A stretch of 37,228 nt of DNA from Nitrospira sp. (GTDB taxonomy: Bacteria; Nitrospirota; Nitrospiria; Nitrospirales; Nitrospiraceae). Made by a program: the position numbers and the translations under genes. Every line of letters starts with the position of its first letter. Position 1 is the stretch's first letter. Positions 25,344-33,660 of the stretch are shown here, in pieces. The notes below the pieces were generated by a model, which worked only from the letters and a program-made list of their open reading frames with translations, did no database searches and had not been told where the DNA came from. The stretch covers positions 1 to 37,228 of the forward strand of contig JAHBWR010000024.1 in assembly GCA_019636875.1 (NCBI GenBank), written 5' to 3'.

Positions 25344-25360
25344 ACTAGAAGTTTCCCTAG
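25344..25360 (-). promoter_or_regulatory. CTAG-N8-CTAG element upstream of the PRC-barrel gene
   Basis: Minus-strand reading CTAGGGAAACTTCTAGT, an exact CTAG-N8-CTAG with the GGGAA core and the same CG following as in the copies at 7821 and 10787. Confidence 0.7.
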
Positions 25361-25502
25361 ATACCATCCATCCCGGTTCGCCCGTCCCAACCCAGATCCT
25401 GCATGGAAGGACCGAGTAGAACCTTTTCGATCGGAATAGCCTCTCCGATCGTATCCCTTGTGGGTTCGTCAACGGCTTGACTCAGGTATTGGGTTGGGGA
25501 AA

Positions 25503-25519
25503 CCAGGGTTTATTCCAGT
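25503..25519 (+). promoter_or_regulatory. CTRG-N8-CYAG element upstream of the lipoprotein gene
   Basis: Reads CCAGGGTTTATTCCAGT, with CCAG in both halves. It is about 171 nt upstream of the ATG at 25691. Confidence 0.45.
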
Positions 25520-25690
25520 ACGGAGCGTTTCAGCAGCAAGGTAATTGCTAGAGCAGGATGGATATGGAGAATCAGCCTGGAGAAACGAAGCAACGGAAGC
25601 GCATCAGCAATTTAGCCGTGGATGGCATCGTCTTCTCGTCGGTCTCATCCCACCCATGTCTCACCCATCGAACCGAAAGGAGAAACGCTT

Positions 25691-26389
25691 ATGGTCAAAG
25701 TGGAGCACACATTTCAACAACCAGCCAAGAGTCTCGCCACTCGCTTCTCGGTCCACCGATTATCTGTCCCCTTCGTGATCGCACTCTGTGCAATGTTAGG
25801 GTACGCGGGATGTGCCTCAATGGAAACCAAATCTGGGACACCCTCCAATGCCGGGAAAGTAACGGCGAGTACACCTCCGAAGCAGCAAATCGCGTTACGC
25901 CAGAATCAGCAATTGCTTCCCGGAGATCGAACGGTCATCGGCACGGTCGAATCAATTCATGCGGAACAGATCAAAGTCGATTATGAGGATTCGCTTCAGC
26001 CTCGTTATCTTCCCCTCTCAGTTGCCACCGCCAAAGGGATGGAGTTACAGCCGGGAGATCGAGTGAAGATGGTCTTCAATGAGCAGCAGGTGTTGGTGGA
26101 TTTTCATCCGCTCGGCCATAAAGGCGATCACCACACGCTCATCATGGGGACCGTAGCTGAGCAGATGCCGGTCAACCAGGATCAGGTCACGATTGAAACC
26201 GAAGCTGGCCAGACCAAGAGCTACCCTCTACGCCCGCTGATTCGCAGCAAGATGGCTGCCGTCCCGGTCGGTGTTCCCGCCGTGTTTCTGGTTGATGAGA
26301 CCGATCACATTGTGGACGTGACGTTCGGAGATCGTTCCGCACTCGAAACAGTCAAGGGAGAATATCGACAACTGTCGTCCTCCAAGTAG
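25691..26389 (+). CDS. Lipoprotein with two small beta-domains
   Basis: A 232-residue lipoprotein with the lipobox YAGC after a hydrophobic leader. Two domain repeats follow: one with VIGTVESIHAEQIKVDYED and LQPGDRVKMVFNEQQ, the other with LIMGTVAEQMPV, QVTIETEAG and VPAVFLVDETDHI. They look alike in strand order and resemble the products at 21927 and 12842. A small OB-like fold is inferred. The ATG at 25691 follows AGGAG with an 8-nt spacer; the in-frame ORF start at 25622 has none. A terminator-like hairpin follows at 26430. Confidence 0.65.
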   Translation: MVKVEHTFQQPAKSLATRFSVHRLSVPFVIALCAMLGYAGCASMETKSGTPSNAGKVTASTPPKQQIALRQNQQLLPGDRTVIGTVESIHAEQIKVDYEDSLQPRYLPLSVATAKGMELQPGDRVKMVFNEQQVLVDFHPLGHKGDHHTLIMGTVAEQMPVNQDQVTIETEAGQTKSYPLRPLIRSKMAAVPVGVPAVFLVDETDHIVDVTFGDRSALETVKGEYRQLSSSK

Positions 26390-26429
26390 CCAAGTGTACT
26401 CTCTGTCGATGCGAGTTCTCCGGTATCCA

Positions 26430-26463
26430 GGGTGGGCAGATCGGCCGGCGATCTGTCCCACCC
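26430..26463 (+). terminator. Intrinsic-terminator-like hairpin
   Basis: Arms GGGTGGGCAGATCG and CGATCTGTCCCACCC pair across GCCGG with one bulge. TTCTGTTT follows on the plus strand. It lies between convergent genes and could serve the lipoprotein transcript, and perhaps both directions. Confidence 0.65.
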
Positions 26464-26473
26464 TTCTGTTTGA

Positions 26474-27070
26474 TCAGAGAGACGGGGCCCCCACCAAATC
26501 GGTCCGCTGGAATGTAAACCACAGCAACACGGTATACTGATTCATAAAGACAGACCCTTCGATGACGGGCGATCGATGGATCAGTTCGCCGGTCTTGGCG
26601 TCTGCGATCTCCAGCTGATATCGCGCCACGCCACGCTGTCCGGCCATACGATAGATGGCCAGTTCCGGGAGCGCGGCGGGAAAGAAAAGGCTGCTGCTGA
26701 TCGGCGGGATGCCAAAGAACGATTCGCCACGTTCGGTTCCCAGCGCGTGAATGATCATGCGTACAGTAACCGGTGCAATGTCCGTCGGTTTGAGCCGATA
26801 CCCCTGATCCAGAAACCAGCCCTCGACCAGGCGGCGAGCAAACTCCTTGTCCGGTGTAAATCCATAGGCCTTGAGGGCCACGGTCGTCCCGACCGGGAGA
26901 GGGAGCGCTAGGTCGCCGAGGCCGCGTTCGATGGCTTGGGTCAGCAGTAATTGCTCGACCGACGTCATGGGGGAATTGGTCCGTTCCTGAACAATGCTGC
27001 AACCGGTAGACATCAGCAGCAGACTGAACGCAAGAGCAGTGACGTACATGTGAGTGGATGAGCCTTTCAT
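26474..27070 (-). CDS. Lipoprotein, possibly DUF6655-like
   Basis: A 198-residue lipoprotein with the lipobox STGC. The segment TSVEQLLLTQAIERGLGDLALPLPVGTTVALKAYGF and later PVTVRMIIHALGTERGESFFGIPPI resemble the start of DUF6655-type lipoproteins as I remember them; this is tentative. The later half is beta-rich (GVARYQLEIADAKTGEL). The ATG at 27070 has only GGTG close upstream, and 27049 is an alternative. It lies 62 nt after the lipoprotein gene at 27133 and is likely co-transcribed with it. Confidence 0.55.
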   Translation of the reverse strand: MKGSSTHMYVTALAFSLLLMSTGCSIVQERTNSPMTSVEQLLLTQAIERGLGDLALPLPVGTTVALKAYGFTPDKEFARRLVEGWFLDQGYRLKPTDIAPVTVRMIIHALGTERGESFFGIPPISSSLFFPAALPELAIYRMAGQRGVARYQLEIADAKTGELIHRSPVIEGSVFMNQYTVLLWFTFQRTDLVGAPSL

Positions 27071-27132
27071 CACCGTGATACTCGTGCGAGACAGCGAGTT
27101 GTGTAGTGATCGACGTTCATGTGTCACGAATG

Positions 27133-27693
27133 TCACTGATTCTGATCCAAGACACAGCGTGTACGGTCGGATAAGGACTCTTGGCGCCACGCCGCTGCCA
27201 TCGCCCGGCAGGTGGCGACCACCAGATGATTGACCGTGGGTGTTGAGACATAGGAGTCATACCGTGCGTTCCCGACCCATGTCACGTGTCGGTCAGGGAG
27301 TGTCACGGCACGAACGATAACCCCTGGGGCACGCTGGTCACCGACAAGCCGTACAAAAACCATCTCTTGGAGACCATGTTTTTCCGCCACTTCTAGAATA
27401 GACTCCTCGTTCGAGGCCACGCTCGTGGTGCTGACATGGGTTAAATTGGCACGGATTGCAGACGGATCCATCACTCGTAACCCGCGCTTGCGAAGCCACA
27501 AGATAGCGGTGTGCTCGACAGTCGGATGAGTCCCCCACACTCCAATCAGCATGCCCTGATCTGGCAGCGTGACATGCACCCCTTCTGCGACGATCCGAGG
27601 TGAGCACGCTGTCATGGCACCCAGAACACATGCCCCGATCAGCCAGTGAACCTTTGGAGACCCGAGGATCCGTCGCGTTAGACTGTTCATCAT
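27133..27693 (-). CDS. Lipoprotein of unknown function
   Basis: A 186-residue protein with the lipobox MTAC after a hydrophobic leader (VHWLIGACVLGAM). The body has VEHTAILWLRKRGLRVMDPSAI and LQEMVFVRLVGDQRAPGVIVRA, with alternating strands and helices like a small alpha/beta lipoprotein. I do not recognise the family. The ATG at 27693 (or 27690) has GAGAG 7 nt upstream. It is first of a two-gene unit preceded by the 17-nt element at 27845. Confidence 0.6.
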   Translation of the reverse strand: MMNSLTRRILGSPKVHWLIGACVLGAMTACSPRIVAEGVHVTLPDQGMLIGVWGTHPTVEHTAILWLRKRGLRVMDPSAIRANLTHVSTTSVASNEESILEVAEKHGLQEMVFVRLVGDQRAPGVIVRAVTLPDRHVTWVGNARYDSYVSTPTVNHLVVATCRAMAAAWRQESLSDRTRCVLDQNQ

Positions 27694-27844
27694 TATGATC
27701 TCTCTTTACTCTCTGTACTAAATGGTCCCAAGCGAACAACTGTAATCCTGTTCGGGGTTACTACAAGTCCGATAGTCGGCAATGATTCCGTCGGAACCAT
27801 TCAGATCATCCCCTCATCATGCCTCCTGAACCCAGGAGTCTACC

Positions 27845-27861
27845 ACTGGCACATTCCCCAG
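27845..27861 (-). promoter_or_regulatory. CTRG-N8-CYAG element upstream of the lipoprotein pair
   Basis: Minus-strand reading CTGGGGAATGTGCCAGT, with the same GGAATGTG core as 7821 and 10787. It is about 152 nt before the start at 27693, and 20 nt from an opposite-facing copy. Confidence 0.7.
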
Positions 27862-27881
27862 ATTCCGTAAGGAAAAGAGGC

Positions 27882-27898
27882 CTAGGAAACCAGCCAGT
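27882..27898 (+). promoter_or_regulatory. CTRG-N8-CYAG element upstream of the cyclase gene
   Basis: Reads CTAGGAAACCAGCCAGT, about 58 nt before the ATG at 27957. It faces right, back-to-back with the copy at 27845. Confidence 0.6.
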
Positions 27899-27956
27899 TC
27901 CCTTTCGAGCGCCTCACCCCTATGGTTTTAACAGAATGTCGATGATCCATTGAGGA

Positions 27957-28685
27957 ATGACCCTCTTGAAGAAGCAGCAAAACCAGCCAACACCCGCCAA
28001 GCATCGGATGAGGCGCGCGATTCGTAACGGCGCAGACTGGATCGATATCTCAGTCCCTATCCGGACCGCCATGGTGCATTATCCTGGCACCCCGAGCGTC
28101 ACGGTCAAACGGGTGCACCAAATGAGATCGGGAGATTCGGCGAATGAATCACAAATTAGAATGGGCGCCCATAGCGGCACTCATATGGACGCTCCTATTC
28201 ATTTTCTCCCCGAAGGGGATGGCATTGATCAGATGCCCTTCTCTGCCACGATCGGCAGGGCGACTGTCATTCAGATTCATGATCGGCGCCGCATTACGAG
28301 ACGCGAGCTGATGGAACATTCTATTGAGAAAGGAGACCGCATCCTCTTTAGAACCCGCAACTCTCCTCGCTGCTGGGAAACGGCGCGGTTCCTCTCGGAT
28401 TTTGTGTATCTCGAAACCGATGCGGCCTTGTGGTTGGTCAAGCGGGGCATACAAACTGTCGGCATCGATTATCTGTCTGTCGGGGGGTATCAGCAGAACG
28501 GGCAGGAAGTGCATCGGCTGTTACTGCAGCATGGCGTCTGGATCATTGAAGGCCTCGACCTCACTCGAGTGACGCCTGGCCACTACGAGATGATTTGTCT
28601 TCCGCTCCGAATCGAGGGGGCCGATGGCGCCCCGTCTCGCGCAATCCTCCGTCCCTCATCCCCTCCGATTCGGGTCAAACGGTAA
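27957..28685 (+). CDS. Cyclase-family (kynurenine-formamidase-like) metal hydrolase
   Basis: A 242-residue protein of the cyclase superfamily, which includes kynurenine formamidase and isatin hydrolase. The signature HSGTHMDAPIHF supplies the HxGTHxDxPxH metal ligands. The motif VGIDYLSVGGY is also typical. An Arg/Lys-rich N-terminus precedes DWIDISVPIRTAMVHYPG. Members hydrolyse amide or lactam-like substrates using Zn or Mn. The first ATG at 27957 is nearly abutted by GAGGA; 28008 is an alternative. It stands alone and ends opposite the DUF1328 gene. Confidence 0.85.
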   Translation: MTLLKKQQNQPTPAKHRMRRAIRNGADWIDISVPIRTAMVHYPGTPSVTVKRVHQMRSGDSANESQIRMGAHSGTHMDAPIHFLPEGDGIDQMPFSATIGRATVIQIHDRRRITRRELMEHSIEKGDRILFRTRNSPRCWETARFLSDFVYLETDAALWLVKRGIQTVGIDYLSVGGYQQNGQEVHRLLLQHGVWIIEGLDLTRVTPGHYEMICLPLRIEGADGAPSRAILRPSSPPIRVKR

Positions 28686-28726
28686 TCCTATCGAATAGCC
28701 GAGACCCACCACTTGCCGGAGGGAGG

Positions 28727-28909
28727 TCAATCGACGATTTTCTTCGCGACGACCAACCCAGCCACCAACAGAATGAGGAAAATGCCTAGGAAGACATAAA
28801 ACAATGCTTGCGCAATCGCCGCCGAGCCTGCAGCCAAGCCGGTGAATCCCAATAACCCGGCTATGACAGAAATGATGAAAAATACGGCCGCCCATTTCAA
28901 CAAAGTCAC
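28727..28909 (-). CDS. DUF1328 small membrane protein (YtjA/UPF0391 type)
   Basis: A 60-residue, two-span protein, the full length for DUF1328. The pattern [20 protein letters not shown], then [21 protein letters not shown] is diagnostic. It starts at GTG with GGAGG 6 nt upstream. These proteins are common near stress genes but have no known mechanism. A degenerate element at 28992 faces it. Confidence 0.9.
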   Translation of the reverse strand: MTLLKWAAVFFIISVIAGLLGFTGLAAGSAAIAQALFYVFLGIFLILLVAGLVVAKKIVD

Positions 28910-28991
28910 AAGACACCTCCTTCACACGAGCATGAAAGATGACTGCGTGCGTGTAGTTTCTTTACCCTACCCTCGAGATCAGATTCCTGCC

Positions 28992-29008
28992 ACTGGGCAT
29001 GACCCTTG
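28992..29008 (-). promoter_or_regulatory. CTRG-N8-CYAG-like element upstream of the DUF1328 gene
   Basis: Minus-strand reading CAAGGGTCATGCCCAGT. The first half-site deviates (CAAG), but the GGG and CCAGTGG agree with the copy at 27845. It is about 83 nt upstream of the GTG. Confidence 0.4.
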
Positions 29009-29053
29009 TTGGTGTCCCAATCCGTATATTCGCACTGACCGAGTGGCCGCACG

Positions 29054-29070
29054 CTAGGGGAAGCACTAGT
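29054..29070 (+). promoter_or_regulatory. CTAG-N8-CTAG element upstream of nhaA
   Basis: Reads CTAGGGGAAGCACTAGT, an exact CTAG-N8-CTAG about 100 nt before the ATG at 29171. It forms a divergent pair with 28992. Confidence 0.7.
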
Positions 29071-29170
29071 CCTCAGGCGCTCGACTGTGCGGGACACTTG
29101 AACGTGCTCGAGAGACCCGTTTTGATTGTGTTCGTGCTGTATCTAACTGAACCTCGTGTAAGCCAAACTC

Positions 29171-30538
29171 ATGGCGACATCTCCAAGAGCTACTCCTCTT
29201 CCATCCTCTGAGAATTCTAGGGAGGAACAGGCGGGAGGAAACATTGTCGGCACCCAGAGCGATGTGTTGGGTGGAGCTCTCTTAGTCGGAGCCACGCTGC
29301 TGGCGTTGGGGTGGGCCAACTCTCCCTGGGCTCAGAGTTATGAAACGCTCTGGCACATTCCCCTTTCGATTTCATTCGGGGAACTGACCCTTGAACGGTC
29401 GTTACTGCACTGGATCAACGACGGGCTCATGGCCATGTTCTTCTTTGTCGCCGGGCTCGAGATCAAACGCGAATTCCTGGTCGGAGAGTTATCATCGTTT
29501 CGAGCGGCTGCCCTTCCGGTCTTGTGCGCTGTCGGTGGAATGCTCATCCCCGCTTTGTGCTATGTGACCACCGTGACGATGATGGACGGAGCCGAGCGGG
29601 TGGTCGACGGGTGGGGGATTCCGATGGCGACCGATATCGCCTTTGCACTTGGTCTCTTTGCCATCGTGTCTCGTGACGCTCCGCCGGCGTTGAGAATTTT
29701 TCTCCTGAGTCTGGCGATCGTCGATGATCTCGGCGCCGTGCTGGTGATCGCGATTTTCTACACGTCCGATTTATCCATCACCAGTCTTTCGGCAGGCGGA
29801 GCGTTCCTCGTAGCCTTAATCGTAGCCAACGTGGCCGGAATTCGTCACACCCTCGTGTACGGGGTCTTGGGCATCGGTGGCCTCTGGATCGCATTTTTGA
29901 TCTCAGGGGTACATCCGACCGTCGCAGGCGTCCTGGCCGCATTCGCCATCCCGGCACGGCCTCATCTGGACCGACAAGAATTCGTACGGAGAGGCGCCCA
30001 TCTCCTCACGACGTTTCATAAAGCCGGACAAGTTGAGGATTCTCCGTTAGCCAACCCGACCCAAGCCGATGCCGCCAGAGAGTTGGAACAGGCCAGCGAT
30101 CTTGCTCAGACGCCGCTCCAACGTTTGGAGCATGCCCTACGGCCGTGGACGCTGCTGGTCATCATGCCGTTGTTCGCGTTGTCGAACGCGGGAGTTTCGA
30201 TTGACCTTGAAACCTTGAAAGCATTATCGAGCGCCGTACCACTCGGCATTCTCGCCGGCCTCGTGATCGGCAAGCCTTTTGGTATTGGGATCACTGCATG
30301 GCTCGCCGTGCGCAGTGGACTGACATCGCTTCCGGAAGGTGTCTCGTTCTCCCACGTCCATGCGATTGCCTGGTTGGGCGGAATCGGATTCACCATGTCG
30401 CTATTCATCGCGAACCTCGCATTCGGCAGCTCTGACCATCTGGCCAATGCGAAAGTCGCGGTACTCGTGGGTTCGACCCTCTGCGCTGTCCTCGGGAGTC
30501 TCCTGCTGCGGCGGACCGCTGCAAGTCCGAAGGGATAA
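29171..30538 (+). CDS. nhaA: Na+/H+ antiporter NhaA
   Basis: A 455-residue antiporter, slightly longer than E. coli NhaA, with an extra N-terminal hydrophilic tail and a longer loop around residues 270-315. ATDIAFALG (D154) and IVDDLGAV (D185 and D186) match the conserved Asp set that carries Na+ and H+. GGIGFTMSLFIANLAF near the C-terminus is also diagnostic. It exchanges two H+ for one Na+ across the inner membrane and maintains internal pH and low Na+. No strong Shine-Dalgarno is visible. It converges with the RND gene, with 4 nt between the stops. Confidence 0.95.
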   Translation: MATSPRATPLPSSENSREEQAGGNIVGTQSDVLGGALLVGATLLALGWANSPWAQSYETLWHIPLSISFGELTLERSLLHWINDGLMAMFFFVAGLEIKREFLVGELSSFRAAALPVLCAVGGMLIPALCYVTTVTMMDGAERVVDGWGIPMATDIAFALGLFAIVSRDAPPALRIFLLSLAIVDDLGAVLVIAIFYTSDLSITSLSAGGAFLVALIVANVAGIRHTLVYGVLGIGGLWIAFLISGVHPTVAGVLAAFAIPARPHLDRQEFVRRGAHLLTTFHKAGQVEDSPLANPTQADAARELEQASDLAQTPLQRLEHALRPWTLLVIMPLFALSNAGVSIDLETLKALSSAVPLGILAGLVIGKPFGIGITAWLAVRSGLTSLPEGVSFSHVHAIAWLGGIGFTMSLFIANLAFGSSDHLANAKVAVLVGSTLCAVLGSLLLRRTAASPKG

Positions 30539-30542
30539 AGGC

Positions 30543-33500
30543 CTATCGTTCGGTGCTCTTCTTTTCAGTGGGCTCGAACCAAGGAAAGATACTGGGCAGT
30601 ACTAACAGCGTCAGGAATGTCGAGGTGACCAACCCGCCGATCACGACGATGGCCAAGGGCCGCTGCACTTCCGACCCGACTCCATGGGCCAATGCGAGAG
30701 GAATGAGGCCCAATAGTCCCGTGAGGGCCGTCATGAGCACAGGGCGCAATCTCATCATACAGGCGTTGATGATGGCCTCTTGGCCCTCTTGGCCATCTTC
30801 GTGAAGTTTCAGAATATACGAGACCAACACAATCCCATTGAGCACCGCAACGCCGAACAGATTGATAAATCCGACCGACGCAGGCACGCTGAGGTATTCT
30901 CCGGAGATCCACAGCGCCACGATGCCTCCGATCAGCGCGAAAGGAAGATTGAGAATAATCAACGAGGCATACCGCAGAGAGTTGAAGGATGAAAACAGGA
31001 GAAAGAAGATCAAGGCCACCGTGATCGGCAGCACAATTTTTAACCGCGCCATGGCACGTTGCATATTCTTGAACGACCCATCCCAAATGATCTCATAGTC
31101 CGTCGGCAATTCCAGCTGCTCGTCCATCTTTTGTTTCGCCTCTTTGACGACGCTTTCAATGTCTCTTCCCAGGGTGTTAAACCCGATATAGATGCGGCGC
31201 TTCAGTCCTTCGCGACTGATCATCGCTGGTCCTTCTCGAGCCTCAACCAAGGTGACATCCCCCAAGGGAACCAGCGCGCCGGTCATGGTTCTGAGCAAGA
31301 GTTGTTTGATGTGATCGGCACTGTCGCGAAACGGCTTTGGAAAGCGCAGGATGAGGTCGAACCGTCGGTTTCCCTCGTACACGGTCGTCACAGGCTCGGC
31401 TCCGATGGCCATCCTGATGATATCGTGGATATCCGAGACGTTGATGCCATGGCGGGCGATCTTATCCCGATCAACGGTGACCGTCACATACGATTGTCCG
31501 AACAATTGCTCGACTCGGATATCCTCTACTCCCTTGATCGAGGCCAGGATGCTTCGAATTGTTTCGGCTGCTGATCGGAGAATTTGAAGATCTTCTCCTA
31601 AGACCTTCACGACCGTATCCGTCCGGACGCCGCTGAGCACTTCATCCAACCGCTGTTGAATCGGTTGGCTGAGGACATAGGAGGCGCCGGTGACTCGCTT
31701 AATGCGTTGCCGGACCGCGTCGTCGATCTCAGCCTTCGTATTGCCGGTTGTCCACTCCTCCATCGGCTTGAGGGCCAGGACAGGGTCGCTGGCATTCGGC
31801 TCTTGAGGATCGTTGCCGGTCTCGGAACGTCCGATTTTCGAGACAATGAATTTGGTTTCGGCGACCTCCATTGCCGCCCGCTGCATCTGCTTTTCAATTT
31901 CGATCGACTCCTCCAACGAAATGCTGGGATGGCGGATCGTTTGGGGCGTGATGGCGAGCTCATTCATATTTGGAATAAACTCCCCTCCCAAGAACGGAAA
32001 GATCGCCAGGCTCCCCGCCAAGAGCACCACGGCAAGAATCAACACCACGACGCGATGGGCGATCGACCAAGCCAAGACCGGTTTGTATCCTTTCTTGATC
32101 CACCGGACGATAAAGGTGTCTTCACCGGATCCTTTCCGCATCGTGAGTGAGGCCAACACAGGCGATAGAAAGAGCGAGAGCGCCAGAGAACAGATCAAGG
32201 CGATCATAATGGTATAAGCCAGCGGACTGAACATCTTCCCCTCGACTCCCTGCAGGGACAGCAGTGGCAAGAACACCACGATAATGATCGTGGTTCCAAA
32301 GATCACCGGTCGGGCGACTTCTGCTGCTGCCTTCTTGACGAGCTGATTCAGGTCGGAGTCGCGTTGTTGTTCCGACAGCATGCGAAAGATGTTCTCCACC
32401 ATGACGATGGACCCATCCACCATCATGCCGATGGCAATGGCCAATCCGCCCAGCGACATGAGATTGGCGGTGATCCCGACCTGCTTCATGATGAGAAGTG
32501 TGGCAAAGGGAGCGGTGATCAGAGTCGCCGTCACAATCAGGGCGCTGCGTACGTTTCCCAAAAACAGAAACAGCACCACCACCACTAAGCCGATGCCTTC
32601 CAGCAACGCGAGATAGACAGTGTTCAGCGCTTTCGAAATGAGTTCGGCCCTATCGTAGAAGGGTTTGATCGTGAGGTTTCCAGGCAACACTCCCTTACGA
32701 TGAATCTCATCGACGACGCGCTTGATTCCCTCAACGGCGTCACGTGCGTTGCCGCCTCGTAGCAACATGGCAATGCCGCTGACGACCTCCCGCTTTCCGT
32801 TGTAGACAGCGGCGCCGTGGCGAACGGCTTCTCCAAACTGGACTTGCGCGACATCCCGGACATAGACCGGTATCCCATCGAACTCGCGCAGCACGATGTT
32901 TTCTATGTCGCGCAGCGATTGAATGAGTCCCAGCCCTCGAATGACCGACTTTTCGCCGTGTTTCTCAAGAATATTTCCACCAGCATTGGCATTGTTCCTT
33001 TCGATGGTATGGAACACATCTCGAACCGCTAGATCGTATTTCCGAAGCAGGTCTGGGTTGAGCATCACCTGGTATTGCTTGACAAATCCTCCATGCGACT
33101 TGACGTCGACGATATCGGGCACCTTCAACAGCAAGGGACGAAGCACCCAATCCTGCAACGTTCGACGGTCTCGGAGTTCTTCAACGGTGACCGAATGTTC
33201 ATGATCATCGTCGTGCGGCCCTTGGAGAAAGTATTGGTAGACCTCTCCGATAGCGGTACTGTTCGGTACGATCTCGGAAGTGGACCCTGGCGGAAGCATG
33301 CGTTGTGCACTCTGGATCTGCGTATTGACGACCTGACGGGCCAGGTAGATGTCGATGGCATCGTCGAAGACGATCGTCATGAGGGACAGCCCGACTTTGG
33401 AGCGAGAACGAATCTCTCGCAGTCCTGGAGAACCGGCCAGCTGAAGCTCCAGAGGAAAGGTAATGAACCGTTCTACTTCTTCCGGGGACAAGCCGCTCGA

Positions 33501-33653
33501 CTTCGTGACTACCTGCACATAGATGGGTGTAGCATCAGGGAAGGCGTCGATCGGAATGGTTTGGTAGGAATAGATTCCTCCGGCGATCAGCAAACAGGAG
33601 ACCGTCACGATGATGATGCGTTGGCCGAGAGCAAATGCGATCACCTTCTCCAT
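30543..33653 (-). CDS. Heavy-metal efflux RND pump, CusA/CzcA family
   Basis: A 1036-residue inner-membrane RND pump of the heavy-metal (HME) class, the right length. The TM4 region reads AIGMMVDGSIVMVEN (407-421): D413 and E420 are kept, but the first Asp of the CzcA signature DFGxxVDG is Ala, as in CusA/SilA. That favours monovalent Cu/Ag, although the signature is not decisive. A His/Asp-rich insert HDDDHEH lies in a periplasmic domain (about 147-153). The start is 7 nt from the stop of the adaptor gene, in one operon with the two genes above it. Confidence 0.9.
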   Translation of the reverse strand: MEKVIAFALGQRIIIVTVSCLLIAGGIYSYQTIPIDAFPDATPIYVQVVTKSSGLSPEEVERFITFPLELQLAGSPGLREIRSRSKVGLSLMTIVFDDAIDIYLARQVVNTQIQSAQRMLPPGSTSEIVPNSTAIGEVYQYFLQGPHDDDHEHSVTVEELRDRRTLQDWVLRPLLLKVPDIVDVKSHGGFVKQYQVMLNPDLLRKYDLAVRDVFHTIERNNANAGGNILEKHGEKSVIRGLGLIQSLRDIENIVLREFDGIPVYVRDVAQVQFGEAVRHGAAVYNGKREVVSGIAMLLRGGNARDAVEGIKRVVDEIHRKGVLPGNLTIKPFYDRAELISKALNTVYLALLEGIGLVVVVLFLFLGNVRSALIVTATLITAPFATLLIMKQVGITANLMSLGGLAIAIGMMVDGSIVMVENIFRMLSEQQRDSDLNQLVKKAAAEVARPVIFGTTIIIVVFLPLLSLQGVEGKMFSPLAYTIMIALICSLALSLFLSPVLASLTMRKGSGEDTFIVRWIKKGYKPVLAWSIAHRVVVLILAVVLLAGSLAIFPFLGGEFIPNMNELAITPQTIRHPSISLEESIEIEKQMQRAAMEVAETKFIVSKIGRSETGNDPQEPNASDPVLALKPMEEWTTGNTKAEIDDAVRQRIKRVTGASYVLSQPIQQRLDEVLSGVRTDTVVKVLGEDLQILRSAAETIRSILASIKGVEDIRVEQLFGQSYVTVTVDRDKIARHGINVSDIHDIIRMAIGAEPVTTVYEGNRRFDLILRFPKPFRDSADHIKQLLLRTMTGALVPLGDVTLVEAREGPAMISREGLKRRIYIGFNTLGRDIESVVKEAKQKMDEQLELPTDYEIIWDGSFKNMQRAMARLKIVLPITVALIFFLLFSSFNSLRYASLIILNLPFALIGGIVALWISGEYLSVPASVGFINLFGVAVLNGIVLVSYILKLHEDGQEGQEAIINACMMRLRPVLMTALTGLLGLIPLALAHGVGSEVQRPLAIVVIGGLVTSTFLTLLVLPSIFPWFEPTEKKSTER

Positions 33654-33660
33654 CGGAAAT

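Larger units (their letters stand above)
25252..25690. other. Divergent intergenic region with two elements
   Basis: A 439-nt gap between the PRC-barrel and lipoprotein genes. It holds the elements at 25344-25360 and 25503-25519, one for each direction. No credible ORF was seen. Confidence 0.55.
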
